A stretch of 64,000 nt of DNA from AG25 sp035517615 (GTDB lineage: Bacteria; Gemmatimonadota; Gemmatimonadetes; Gemmatimonadales; GWC2-71-9), in assembly GCA_035517615.1 (NCBI GenBank), contig DATIYM010000019.1:32818-96817 (forward strand), written 5' to 3'. The notes under the pieces were generated by a model, which did no database searches, was not told where the DNA came from, and saw nothing but the letters and a program-made list of their open reading frames with translations. A program made the position numbers and the translations under genes. How positions within the stretch are numbered: the stretch's first letter is position 1; each line of letters opens with the position of its first letter. This document shows, piece by piece, positions 16,555 through 25,410 of this stretch.

Positions 16555-17042
16555 CTCGCGGATTGCCCGAACGTCTCTTCGACCTCCACTTCGATCGCCA
16601 CGAGCTTCACCGCGCTTCCGGCGCGCCGCTCGAGCGCGCTCCGGAGTCGCGCGGCCAGGTACTGGGAGAGCATTTCGACTGTCGTATTGGGAATGGGGAG
16701 CAGGGCGCAATCGCGTTTGGGGAAGCGGTAGCGAGGCTCGCGTTCGTAAGCAACGCTCACTCCATCGCCCTCCGTGGCGATTTGCAGCTTGGGATTGTTG
16801 AGCGGCAAGAGCACCTTGTGGTCGACTTCGTCGATCAGCTCTTTCATGAGCTGCTTCAGCTCCCCGAAGTCGAAGACGTAGTGCGCCTCGGGATCGAGCC
16901 CGCCTTCCACGACAACCCGCGTGCGATAATTGTGCCCGTGCAGTGCCTCGCAGCGGTGCCCCGGAAACGTGATGAAATGCGCCGATGCGAAAACCAGATT
17001 GTCCTTGGTGACCGCGATCCGAAAGTCGTTACGCGGCGGCAC
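16533..17042 (-). CDS. 6-pyruvoyltetrahydropterin synthase/QueD family protein
   Basis: A 169-residue T-fold protein. Zinc ligands are His in FASAHF and the two His of CEALHGHNY (about residues 30-45), with the catalytic Cys retained and a Glu directly after it. That Cys-Glu-x-x-His-Gly-His pattern has been linked to members that can act on dihydroneopterin derivatives, so this enzyme may provide a 6-substituted pterin to the DHPS-like protein; a queuosine role is possible but no other que gene is present. GTG 17042 overlaps the CitG-like gene by 14 bases; ATG 17069 is an alternative start. Confidence 0.8.
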   Translation of the reverse strand: MPPRNDFRIAVTKDNLVFASAHFITFPGHRCEALHGHNYRTRVVVEGGLDPEAHYVFDFGELKQLMKELIDEVDHKVLLPLNNPKLQIATEGDGVSVAYEREPRYRFPKRDCALLPIPNTTVEMLSQYLAARLRSALERRAGSAVKLVAIEVEVEETFGQSASYRESFA

Positions 17043-17883
17043 GAAAGCCTCCTTCGAGCAGCACCACAAAAATCGCGGCTCCGGTAAGATCGGCGGTACT
17101 ACCCGGATTGAGCTGGTTCATGAGGTCGCGCAGATCCCGATCCAGGATTGCGAGAAGGTGCCTTCCTGCCTCCTGCCGCACCCCGCCGGCATCGAGTACC
17201 GTGCGCGCGCGTAGCTGGATGTCGCGGGCACGTGCGCCCCTCTTTCGGAGAATGAGCGTGTCCGGCTCGGCCGCGAGCAGCGTGAGATATGTCTCGACGA
17301 TGGCATCGCGCCATATCAGCCCGTCGCGCCGGGCGCGCTCCAGCGCCGGAACGGCAACCCCGAACGTCGTGGCGAAGCGCGTCACGTACTCTCGGGCGAT
17401 CGCATCCCGCTCGCGCGCCAACGCCATCGCCTCGACCAGCGTGACCGACGGCGTTTCGCGGACATCCTGCTCGGCCACGGTTCCGAGCCCGCCGGGGTTC
17501 GCGAGACGAATCGCGGCATACACGTCACAGGCGTCGGTCACCGTGGTTTCCAGAAGCACGCGTTCGACCCTGGACTCGAAATCGGCTCCGGAGATCAACG
17601 CGGCGCGCGCCAGCGGGGCCAACAGGAGCACGAGGCCCAGATTCGTATTCGCCCTGGTCCAACGTCGCGTGGCTTCGACCGCCGCGCAAATCGTTTTGCC
17701 GAGTGGCTCGCTGCCCGCGCCGGCGAACGCAGGTCCAATGGCGATGGCGCTCGCGAGAAAATCCTCGTAGCTCGAGTCCCGGAACGTATGAGCTGGTGAA
17801 ACGTTTCCGGGCTTGGGCGCACTCACCTCGAGGAGACACGCAAGCTGCGCGTACGCGGCTACCTGCGCGGCACTGTGTGACAT
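17029..17883 (-). CDS. Triphosphoribosyl-dephospho-CoA synthase (CitG/MdcB) family protein
   Basis: A 284-residue protein of the CitG family. APKPGNVSPAHTF near residue 22 and the nucleotide-binding region around TRANTNLGLVLLLAPLA (near residue 80) are typical. No citrate lyase or malonate decarboxylase gene is present, so the classical prosthetic-group role is unlikely. Family members recur in bacterial tetrahydromethanopterin clusters, suggesting a ribosyl or phosphoribosyl transfer in cofactor synthesis; the substrate is not known. The start ATG 17883 shares one base with the TAA of the ATP-grasp gene upstream (TAATG). Confidence 0.82.
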   Translation of the reverse strand: MSHSAAQVAAYAQLACLLEVSAPKPGNVSPAHTFRDSSYEDFLASAIAIGPAFAGAGSEPLGKTICAAVEATRRWTRANTNLGLVLLLAPLARAALISGADFESRVERVLLETTVTDACDVYAAIRLANPGGLGTVAEQDVRETPSVTLVEAMALARERDAIAREYVTRFATTFGVAVPALERARRDGLIWRDAIVETYLTLLAAEPDTLILRKRGARARDIQLRARTVLDAGGVRQEAGRHLLAILDRDLRDLMNQLNPGSTADLTGAAIFVVLLEGGFRAAA

Positions 17884-18794
17884 TACCGCGGCGGCGTCCG
17901 GGCGAGCAGATGATCGACGATGGCCCCCGCGACATCCACGCCGGTCGACGCTTGCAGACCCCGCCACCCCGGAATGCCGTTCACTTCGAGCACGTAGGTC
18001 GGGCCATCGCGCGCGGGCAGAAGGTCGACGCCGGCGTATGCGGCCCCCACGGCGCGCGCGGCTCCGAGCGCGAGTGCGGTCCATTCGGACGACAGTGAGC
18101 ACGGGTACGCCCGCGCGCCCCGCGAAAGATTGGTTCGCCATCCCCCGCCCTCGGCGCGTCGCTCCACCGCCGCGATTACTCGATCGCCCACCACGAACGC
18201 GCGTATGTCGCACCCGGCATGATCGATGGCGCGTTGGACGTAATATACCGCGCGAATCGCGTCGAGCGCCCGGCACACGCGGAACGCGATTTCCTCGTCA
18301 CTCACGCGAACCATGCCCAACCCCATCGAGCCGAACAACGGCTTCACGATCACGTCGCCCATGCCGCGACATGCTCGCACAGCGTCTTCCGCCCGTTCAC
18401 ACACCACGGTTTCCGGCACCGGAATTCCGGCCCGCTCGAGCAGCGTCGAGGTCCAGAACTTGTCCACCGTGCGCTCGATTGCGCGCGGTGGGTTGAGCAC
18501 GACCACGCCACGTTCTTCCAGGCGATGGAGTGCGTCCACGCGATAGATGATCTGCTCGAGTGAGCCCGCCGGGATGATGCGGGCGAGCACCGCGCCGGCG
18601 GCGTCGAGGTCCTCATCGCACGACCACAGGCCGGGTTGTCCCTTCCCCGCTTCGCCCGCCCCTGTTCCCCCGCCAAGCCGCGCCACCAGACCCTCATACG
18701 CGACCACCCGCCCCTCGTGCCCGCGTTCGCTCAACGCGCGACACAGCTGCGCCGTGTGCCACCCGGTCCGAGCGGCGAGAATCGGCACGCGCAT
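17883..18794 (-). CDS. RimK-type ATP-grasp ligase, probable H4MPT:glutamate ligase
   Basis: A 303-residue RimK-like ATP-grasp protein. The ATP-binding core is seen in VDKFWTSTLLERAGIPVPETVV, VIVKPLFGSMGLGMVRV (near 150) and the metal-binding EVNGIPGWRGLQ near residue 270. MptN of methanogens adds glutamate to tetrahydromethanopterin, and the position directly after mch fits such a tailoring step, or glutamylation of methylofuran. The specificity cannot be read from sequence. It begins 2 bases after the mch stop. Confidence 0.82.
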   Translation of the reverse strand: MRVPILAARTGWHTAQLCRALSERGHEGRVVAYEGLVARLGGGTGAGEAGKGQPGLWSCDEDLDAAGAVLARIIPAGSLEQIIYRVDALHRLEERGVVVLNPPRAIERTVDKFWTSTLLERAGIPVPETVVCERAEDAVRACRGMGDVIVKPLFGSMGLGMVRVSDEEIAFRVCRALDAIRAVYYVQRAIDHAGCDIRAFVVGDRVIAAVERRAEGGGWRTNLSRGARAYPCSLSSEWTALALGAARAVGAAYAGVDLLPARDGPTYVLEVNGIPGWRGLQASTGVDVAGAIVDHLLARTPPR

Positions 18795-18796
18795 CG

Positions 18797-19756
18797 TCAG
18801 GATTCCCGGAGCGAGGCCCGCAGCATGTCGGGGTCGAGCCGGCCCGCGTGGTGCGTCTTCCCCGATTCCGTGCTCGTGAGCCAGACCTCGGCCGGACTGA
18901 ACAGCAGCGGGTCGATCTTGTAGAAGTCACCGTTGTAGCGCTGGAACGTCTCATAAAACGGTGTGCCGTAGTCCGCGGACGCTACCGCTGGTAGCCGTGG
19001 AGTGATTGCTTCGAGCTCCGCGTCGCTTGCGCGCACCAGATAGTGCGCCTGTCCTCCGTAGAGGATGCAGTCGTTGGTCCTGCCGATGGCCCGGAGGTCG
19101 TTCTTCGCGACTGGAGCAAGCGGCGCCGTCCCCGCGGCAGCCATGATGCGTGTGACGTCGAATCCCAGCGCATCGAGCTTGTGCAGCCCGGTTTCGAGCA
19201 CGCGCGCGGAGATCTGCACCCCGCCAGCGATACTCGCCGTCGGGGCGACGACGAGTGTGAGACTCGCGGGCGCGAGCCTCGCTTTCTCCCCCACCCAGGA
19301 AACGACTGCATCGGTGGGCAGGGTGCGGGTCTCGAGCACCAGGACGCCACGCTGCGCCTGCTCGCCGTAGCCCAATTTTCGAAACAGCTCGCCTTCGACC
19401 CGAGCATGCGCTCGCAGCGGTCCCGAGCCCATCGCGAAATACTTGTCGATCTGAACGACCCAGCCGGCATACTGAGAGGCCATGCACGCCACCGCCGGAT
19501 GATCGGTCGTGACGACCACCCCCGGCCACTGGTCGCCGGCGATGGCGAGGGACGTGTACGCGATTCGACCCAACCCGCCCATGCAGATTTCCGCGAGCGC
19601 CAGACCTGCCTCGTACCCGCCCGGAACGTCGATTCCAGCATCGATCAGCCGGCATCCGTTGCCGAGCCGGTGAACGGCGACGCGCGCGACATCCGCGCGC
19701 TGCTCCAGACGATCGGCAATCGCGGCGGAGCGTTCGTTCACCTGCAATGTCGTCAC
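18797..19756 (-). CDS. mch: Methenyl-tetrahydromethanopterin cyclohydrolase
   Basis: Interconverts methenyl-H4MPT and formyl-H4MPT in the cytoplasm, between MtdB and the Fhc complex. The 319-residue protein has the family opening (V)TTLQVNERS and conserved GYGEQAQRGVLVLETR, YTSLAIAGDQWPG and SADYGTPFYETF segments. GTG 19756 is chosen because it overlaps the fhcC stop (GTGA), as at most junctions of this run; an upstream ATG at 19768 would extend it by four residues. Confidence 0.96.
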   Translation of the reverse strand: MTTLQVNERSAAIADRLEQRADVARVAVHRLGNGCRLIDAGIDVPGGYEAGLALAEICMGGLGRIAYTSLAIAGDQWPGVVVTTDHPAVACMASQYAGWVVQIDKYFAMGSGPLRAHARVEGELFRKLGYGEQAQRGVLVLETRTLPTDAVVSWVGEKARLAPASLTLVVAPTASIAGGVQISARVLETGLHKLDALGFDVTRIMAAAGTAPLAPVAKNDLRAIGRTNDCILYGGQAHYLVRASDAELEAITPRLPAVASADYGTPFYETFQRYNGDFYKIDPLLFSPAEVWLTSTESGKTHHAGRLDPDMLRASLRES

Positions 19757-20517
19757 GCGGCGCTCCACGCGAGGATCTCGCCACGTCCGAGCTCCGCCAT
19801 GTCCCCGCAGTAGCGACGATACGATCCGCCGATGTGCTCGCTTGTGAGCGAGAGGTCATAGGTCGCGCGCAGATGGCGCAGCAGGACCCGCACATGAGGC
19901 GGGCGGTACGTGCAGGCATAGGGAAACAGCGGGTCCGACTCCACACCGCCCAGGACGATGATCGAGCCGCGCTTCAGGAACCGCCCAACGGGCGGCGCCG
20001 CCCTGCCGCCGATCAGGAGCGTACCGGCGATCATGCCTCGCCCCGCGCCCGCCGCCGCAGCGCCCATCACGACCACGATGCCCCGGCGCATGCGGGCCGC
20101 CGCCCCCGCTCCCGCACCGCCGCGGATCACGACCTCGCCTCCGGTCACGCCACGCGACGCTCCAGGCAGTGCACCGGCCGCATTCGGTCCCACACTGCCT
20201 TGGACCAGGACACTCCCTCCCATCAGCCCCGCCGCCAGGTCAGGCCCCACCGAACCCTCGATGACGAGCGTCCCGCGCGCCTGGGCAGTCGCGATTCCCG
20301 CGGCGCGCTCGAGGTCACCTTCGAGGACGAGATGCTGCGAGCGTTCGCCCTCCACGCGAAACAGCTCACCCAGCGGCATTGGCTGTCCGTCGTAGCGCAA
20401 TGGGAGAGCCGCGATTTCGGCGCTCGTGCGATCGGCCAGGCGATCCGCCGCGATGCGCGAGGCATCAAGGGCGCTTGTCAGCGGCTGGCGTAACGTGAGC
20501 ACGATGCGATCGCTCAT
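19753..20517 (-). CDS. fhcC: Formyltransferase/hydrolase complex subunit C
   Basis: Structural subunit of the Fhc complex that moves the formyl group from H4MPT to methylofuran and hydrolyses it to formate. The 254-residue sequence contains the glycine-rich repeats (GxxGxxGxM type, such as GPDLAAGLMGGSVLVQGSVG) of the FwdC/glutamate-synthase C-terminal beta-helix, at about residues 75-180. ATG 20517 overlaps the fhcD stop (ATGA). The gene order fhcB-A-D-C is the same as in known methylotrophs. Confidence 0.95.
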   Translation of the reverse strand: MSDRIVLTLRQPLTSALDASRIAADRLADRTSAEIAALPLRYDGQPMPLGELFRVEGERSQHLVLEGDLERAAGIATAQARGTLVIEGSVGPDLAAGLMGGSVLVQGSVGPNAAGALPGASRGVTGGEVVIRGGAGAGAAARMRRGIVVVMGAAAAGAGRGMIAGTLLIGGRAAPPVGRFLKRGSIIVLGGVESDPLFPYACTYRPPHVRVLLRHLRATYDLSLTSEHIGGSYRRYCGDMAELGRGEILAWSAA

Positions 20518-21422
20518 TGGCTCGCCATGATCGAACGCAGCGGGAAATGATGGGGCCCGAGCTTGCCGCCGTAATTGCCCGCGGAAATCGAGATGACGCG
20601 TCCCGCATCTCCTGTCCCACATGCCGCGCGGATCCCGGCCCGCATCGCTTCCTGAATCGCCCCGCCGTCCAGACCATCGAGCACGATTTCGAGCACGGCA
20701 CCGATCCCTTCCGGGAGGGCGCTCGCCGTGAGGGGTCGCAGTGTGGGCGAGAAGGCGTCATTCGTGGTCGCGATCATCTTCTTGTAGCGTCGCGATCCAA
20801 CCTTGCTACCGCTGCGCACGATTCCGCCCGGGAAGGGCAGAATCACGCCGGGCAGCGGCTCGATCGCCAGCACCGCCGCCTCGGCGGCCGCGAGTGCCGC
20901 GTCCGCATCGCGCGCCAGAATGAGAAAGTTGCCGCCGCCGACTGCCTTCTGCATTCCGAACGTCTCGTCTATCAGGAACTCGCCTTCCATGACGGGAATA
21001 CGCCAGTAGCGGCGCCCCGCGATCACTTTGCTCGCCTGGAACCCGTCGCCGAATACGCGCAGCGCTTTCCCGACGCCAAGTCGGTCCGGAGCCGTGGGCA
21101 GCCCATCGAAGCACGCCGTCGTCGGGCAGGTGAGCACCGTTTGCCCCAGCCGCTCGATGAGTCTCGTGGGCAGACTCTCCTTGTCCATGGTAAGCAACAG
21201 CACGCTGATTCCCGGCCGCCCATCCGGAGTCGCTTCCGTTCCGACGGCGCGTTCGATTCCCGCCTCGCATTTGCAACCAATGACCGAGGTGGCAAAGCCG
21301 GTGAGCTTCACAGCCGCCTCGCGGGCCCAGCGCTCCGTCTTGGCGGTGATCACCACGCGCGAGGCGCGCATCGTGAACGCCTCGGCGAACGTGTCCTCGA
21401 TCAAGACCCCGTTGAGTCGCAT
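20514..21422 (-). CDS. fhcD: Formylmethanofuran:H4MPT formyltransferase (Fhc subunit D)
   Basis: Transfers the formyl group between formyl-H4MPT and methylofuran. The 302-residue protein matches Ftr: MRLNGVLIEDTFAEAF at the start, TSVIGCKCEAGIE near residue 46, CPTTACFDGLP near 100 and FPGGIVRSGSKVGS near 200. It starts one base after the fhcA stop and overlaps fhcC by ATGA, so the subunits are probably made in fixed ratio. Confidence 0.96.
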   Translation of the reverse strand: MRLNGVLIEDTFAEAFTMRASRVVITAKTERWAREAAVKLTGFATSVIGCKCEAGIERAVGTEATPDGRPGISVLLLTMDKESLPTRLIERLGQTVLTCPTTACFDGLPTAPDRLGVGKALRVFGDGFQASKVIAGRRYWRIPVMEGEFLIDETFGMQKAVGGGNFLILARDADAALAAAEAAVLAIEPLPGVILPFPGGIVRSGSKVGSRRYKKMIATTNDAFSPTLRPLTASALPEGIGAVLEIVLDGLDGGAIQEAMRAGIRAACGTGDAGRVISISAGNYGGKLGPHHFPLRSIMASQ

Positions 21423-21423
21423 G

Positions 21424-23040
21424 TCAGGAGCCGAGGGGGGCGTCGGGAATCGAGCGTACCGGGTAGTTCTCGAACGCCACGGTGGCGAACTGCTCGAAGT
21501 GGCGTTTCACACCGGGCAGCACGCGAGTGTCGTACGCCGGCCGAACGTGCAGGCGGCGGCCTCGCGGAGCGCGCACCAGCGCGCCTTCCGAAACGACCAC
21601 GGTACCACCCTTGAGCACGTATCGCGGCGTTGCGAACATGCGGGACCTATCCGCCTCGCTCGTGTAGATGGTCACGTCGGCATCGGCACCCACACCCAGG
21701 TGTCCCTTGCGGCGCAGGCCCAGCAGGCGCGCCGGAGCCGCGCGAGTGATGATCGCAATTTCGGCGAGCGAGTATTCGCGGCTGAGCCCATCGAGCAGCG
21801 CGCCACCTCCGAGCAGTTTCTGGTTCACCCGTTTTAGCTGATCATCGCGGTACGCCCGGTCCATCAGGAGGCGAATCAGTTCCGGATACGAGCGAAACGA
21901 AGCCCCGTTTGGGTGGTCGGTCGAGAGCACGACCCGCCATGGATCTCGAGCGAGCAGGAAGAGCTCGAGCCCCACGGCCCACTGCAGCGCCGCAACTGCC
22001 GCTCGCTCGCGATACGAGTAGGGAACGATGCCGCATCCGGTCTCGAGCTCGAGATCGATGTTGGTCCATTTTCGTCCGGTGCTTGCATGCAGCAGATATT
22101 CCACGGGAGCATCGGCGGTGAGCGTCGTGGCGGGCCCGAACATCACCTGGCCCACGTCGACGCTCACCTCCGCGTGATCATTGACGTACTCGATCAGCTC
22201 GCGGGCCCGGGACTTCCATCCCTCGCCGTAGCTGTGAAACTGGAGATGAGTGTAGTGCGCGCGCCGGCCATCCAGGGCGCGCATCGTCTCGAGCGTGGTC
22301 GCGGCATTTCCGGGTCGGCCGAGATTGTTGCAGTGAATGTGGACCGGATGCGGCAGCGTGAGGCCGTGTGCCGCCGCAGCGAGAGTTTCGAGAATCTTGC
22401 GAGGCGTGACGCGGCTCGAGCCGACGGGATCATCGATGCCGGTGACGTTCCGTTGCCCGCTCTTCCACGCCGCCAGCCCTCCTGGGTTCACGATCTTGAT
22501 CGCGTATCCACCACCCGCTCCCAATAGCCAGGCCGCGAAGTCCTGCGTGACGGCAGTGTCGCCTTCGTTGATGCGGTCGAGCAGGTATTCGTTGTTGCCC
22601 ATGAGCAGGAAGCAGCCCGCATCGACAATCGGCGTATCGTCGAGCTCCGCGTGGGCCTGCCGGGCGGCGATTGGCGCCACAGCCGCTTCCATGACCGTCG
22701 TATAGCCCAGCCCGGCGTAGCGATATCCCGTCGTGAACGTGCTGGGCAGCGTTCCCCCGGTTCCGGAACGCCCCTCGCTCAACGGTCGACGCTCCCGATC
22801 CGCCGCGTGTTCTTCGGGCAGGAGCCGGCGTCCGTGATTGACGGTCGCCCCCGCGATGTGCGCGTGGATATCCACACCGCCGGGCATGACCACCATACCT
22901 CGAGCATCGAGCGTGGGAGCACCGGCCGCGACCTGGGCGACGATCTCGCCGTTCTCGATACAAACGTCCCGCACTGAGCCGTCGATGCCGTTGGCAGGAT
23001 CGTAGACCGTCCCCCCCGCGATCCGGAGTGCCACGCTCAC
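21424..23040 (-). CDS. fhcA: Formyltransferase/hydrolase complex subunit A
   Basis: Amidohydrolase subunit (538 residues) that hydrolyses formylmethylofuran to formate. The metal-site HxH is in GGVDIHAHIAG (about 55-65); other metal residues lie in PVHIHCNNLG, HLQFHSYGEG and LSTDHPNG, as in FmdA/FwdA. GTG 23040 starts one base after the fhcB stop; longer in-frame starts would run into fhcB. Formate leaves the pathway here, and no formate dehydrogenase gene is in the window. Confidence 0.95.
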   Translation of the reverse strand: MSVALRIAGGTVYDPANGIDGSVRDVCIENGEIVAQVAAGAPTLDARGMVVMPGGVDIHAHIAGATVNHGRRLLPEEHAADRERRPLSEGRSGTGGTLPSTFTTGYRYAGLGYTTVMEAAVAPIAARQAHAELDDTPIVDAGCFLLMGNNEYLLDRINEGDTAVTQDFAAWLLGAGGGYAIKIVNPGGLAAWKSGQRNVTGIDDPVGSSRVTPRKILETLAAAAHGLTLPHPVHIHCNNLGRPGNAATTLETMRALDGRRAHYTHLQFHSYGEGWKSRARELIEYVNDHAEVSVDVGQVMFGPATTLTADAPVEYLLHASTGRKWTNIDLELETGCGIVPYSYRERAAVAALQWAVGLELFLLARDPWRVVLSTDHPNGASFRSYPELIRLLMDRAYRDDQLKRVNQKLLGGGALLDGLSREYSLAEIAIITRAAPARLLGLRRKGHLGVGADADVTIYTSEADRSRMFATPRYVLKGGTVVVSEGALVRAPRGRRLHVRPAYDTRVLPGVKRHFEQFATVAFENYPVRSIPDAPLGS

Positions 23041-23041
23041 C

Positions 23042-24259
23042 TCATGTGCCCAGGCGCTCGAGCAATGCGCCGAGGACGCCTGTTGCGGAACGAGGGCTGC
23101 CTGCGAGCACGGCTGTGAGCGGCAACGGAACATCGTCCATCCGGAAGGCCATCCCGGCTTCATGAATTCCCGGCACGCCAGTGTCCACCACCACCGTGGG
23201 TTTCACTCGTGCCGCACTCGCCCGCGGCCCAATGAAGACCGTGGGCATCGAGCTCAGCACGGCGACAAGCTTGGGCGGAAGTGAACCCGGATCGCCAGCG
23301 ATCAGCAGGGCATCAAGCTCCCGGTCCCAACCCTGGCCGTCGACAATCTCGTCGGGCCGATATTCCGGACTGCCAGACCCGAAGTCGACCGCCATCGGAA
23401 AACCCGTCTGCCAGGCAAGCACCTGAGCGGCGCCGGATCGATTTCCCCCCGCCGTGAGCGATGAGAGGGCGGCCCGCGTCGGGCCGTTCAGGGCCTGGGC
23501 AAGCGCGATGAGTGCCTCGGAGCGATCGGGATCGCGGCTCGACTCGCTCGATTCGTTGTCGTGGACCAGAACCACGTAGGTGGCGCGTAACATCCGCTGG
23601 GCGAGGTCCACGAATGGCCTGAGCTGATCCGGCACGAGCGGCGCGCGCCCAAGGACGGCGGCTCGCAGCACTCCCAAGGCCGCCACTTCGAGATCTCGCT
23701 CGATGCTGAATCGCACCCCAGCAAGCGAGAGCCCGCGGCGGCTGCCAACGTCAACCGCCACGAGGGTCGGCACGTTGTCGGGATTCACAACCCGCGCCAC
23801 GTAACGGGGCCAGTGCTCGGTTGGATCGACGCCCCAGAACGCGATCAGGTCCGCGTGACGCCGGATCTCGCCCAGCGTGGCGCCGATCCTGCCCCGCCGC
23901 TGCGACGCCAGCACCTGCTCCGCCGCGAGCGAAGTGCTGCTGTCGAGCACAGCCCGGAGCCGATCGGCGATCGCGACCGCGGTCCGCTGCGCGTCCACGC
24001 TCAGCTCCGGCGCGAGATACACGAGCGGCCGGCGCGCGCTGCCCAGCAGCTGGGCAGCATCGGCGAGCGCGCGCTCGAGTGTGACGGGTTGGTCGCGCGA
24101 GCGCACCTCGTCCGGCACGACGCCGGTGCCGAACCAGGTGCGACCGAGATCGCAGCCGTTCCGCACGTCCGTAATCCGGCCGTTCTCGGTGGTGACGGTG
24201 AGATCGTCGCAGCTCAAGCCGCAGCCGAGACACGTGACGTGCTCGTGCACCGCGTTCAT
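23042..24259 (-). CDS. fhcB: Formyltransferase/hydrolase complex subunit B
   Basis: A 405-residue relative of the molybdopterin subunit FmdB/FwdB. In methylotroph Fhc this subunit does not work as a dehydrogenase. The N-terminal CLGCGLSCDDL (residues 9-19) keeps three cysteines of the family. The active-site Cys/Sec loop of true dehydrogenases is not evident, in keeping with a hydrolytic complex. ATG 24259 overlaps the stop of the ATP-grasp gene (ATGA). It is the first of the four fhc genes. Confidence 0.93.
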   Translation of the reverse strand: MNAVHEHVTCLGCGLSCDDLTVTTENGRITDVRNGCDLGRTWFGTGVVPDEVRSRDQPVTLERALADAAQLLGSARRPLVYLAPELSVDAQRTAVAIADRLRAVLDSSTSLAAEQVLASQRRGRIGATLGEIRRHADLIAFWGVDPTEHWPRYVARVVNPDNVPTLVAVDVGSRRGLSLAGVRFSIERDLEVAALGVLRAAVLGRAPLVPDQLRPFVDLAQRMLRATYVVLVHDNESSESSRDPDRSEALIALAQALNGPTRAALSSLTAGGNRSGAAQVLAWQTGFPMAVDFGSGSPEYRPDEIVDGQGWDRELDALLIAGDPGSLPPKLVAVLSSMPTVFIGPRASAARVKPTVVVDTGVPGIHEAGMAFRMDDVPLPLTAVLAGSPRSATGVLGALLERLGT

Positions 24260-25410
24260 GCGAGTCGACGCTTTCGGCCCGCGGTCGTGAGCTCGCGATA
24301 CACCTGTCGCGCGCGCGAGACGAGCGCTTCGTGGCAGCGGCAGAGCGTGGACGCATGGGCGAATACGGTGCAAATCGGGTCGCCGCGCGAAAAGCGGGAG
24401 AACGGCGCCGGGATGTCGCGAACCGTGGGGTCTCGAAGCCACATGGTGGTGTCACCGATCATCACGGACTCACGCGCGTAGACGACGCCTTTCCCCGAGG
24501 CTCCGAGCATGGTGCGCCGCACCCGCCGGGGGAGGGTGCCCGAGCAGGCAGCGACGTGAATCGAGAACACGGCAACGCCGAGCGACCGTTCCAGGAGCTC
24601 CATGGCCGCCGTATAGCGCGGATTTATCTCGAGGGCGTACGGAACGCTGCCTCGCCACATGACGTCGATGCCATTCACTCCCACCAGGCCAAATTCGCGC
24701 GTTATGCAATCCACGAGGTTCCGGCCCGCCTCCACGCGCGCCACGCTCTGGGCTTCGGAGCAAACGATGTTTCCCGAGTAGCGGTACGGAGCGGCGCCGA
24801 AGGCTCGATCGCCCGCGAGCAGTCGTGTCATTCCGAGCAGTACGGCTCGTTCGCCGTCCGCCGCGAAGAGCAGCGACCCCGGTTCTCCGGCGACGTACTC
24901 CTGGTAATACGTCCCCGGGGCGTGGCTCGACCGATCGCCCCGCGAATTCCAGAACGCGATTCCATGCCCGCCGCCCGACCGGCGTGGCTTCACAAGCCAG
25001 CGCACATCGCCATGGACGGGTGGAGTCGTGCGCACGCGCAGCGCGGGGAGTCCCAGGCGCCGCAGCGTGCGGCTCAACTGCACCGGATCGCGCGCCGCTC
25101 GGAGTGTGTCGGGTGAGTTGCCCAACAAGGTTCGGTTCACCGCCAGGCGCTCCACTGCCGCGGGGTGGTTCTCGAACGGCGCCGAGTAGGCAACCAAATT
25201 TGCCGCGATGCCCTGCGCGAGCAGTGCGGCCCGGTGGGCCGAGAAGCGCGCTCCAGGCGCCCGCGCGCGCACGACGTGCGTCGCGCGCTCTGCGAGATCC
25301 AGGTCCGCGAAGCCGTCGATCGCCGCGACATCCCAGCCCGCGCGAGTAGCCGAGTCGACCAGGCCGCGCGTGGAGATTCCCGCAATGAGCACCGTCGGCC
25401 GGCGCGCCAT
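24256..25410 (-). CDS. ATP-grasp carboligase-like protein (COG2232-like)
   Basis: A 384-residue ATP-grasp protein. Visible are an N-terminal pre-ATP-grasp domain (VLIAGISTRGLVDSATRAG), the ATP-binding WLVKPRRSGGGHGIAFW near residue 140, YYQEYVAGEPGSLLFAADG near 168, and metal ligands in VNGIDVMW and ALEINPRYTAAMELLE near 265. Similar proteins occur in methanogens and tetrahydromethanopterin bacteria. Because MfnD (tyramine-glutamate ligase) is not otherwise seen, an amide-forming step of methylofuran synthesis is possible, but specificity is unproven. It abuts the DUF1464 gene. Confidence 0.8.
   Translation of the reverse strand: MARRPTVLIAGISTRGLVDSATRAGWDVAAIDGFADLDLAERATHVVRARAPGARFSAHRAALLAQGIAANLVAYSAPFENHPAAVERLAVNRTLLGNSPDTLRAARDPVQLSRTLRRLGLPALRVRTTPPVHGDVRWLVKPRRSGGGHGIAFWNSRGDRSSHAPGTYYQEYVAGEPGSLLFAADGERAVLLGMTRLLAGDRAFGAAPYRYSGNIVCSEAQSVARVEAGRNLVDCITREFGLVGVNGIDVMWRGSVPYALEINPRYTAAMELLERSLGVAVFSIHVAACSGTLPRRVRRTMLGASGKGVVYARESVMIGDTTMWLRDPTVRDIPAPFSRFSRGDPICTVFAHASTLCRCHEALVSRARQVYRELTTAGRKRRLA

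Noticed and set aside
17029..17883. CitG for citrate lyase or MdcB for malonate decarboxylase
   Set aside because: No lyase or decarboxylase subunit is in the window; the neighbours are all H4MPT genes.
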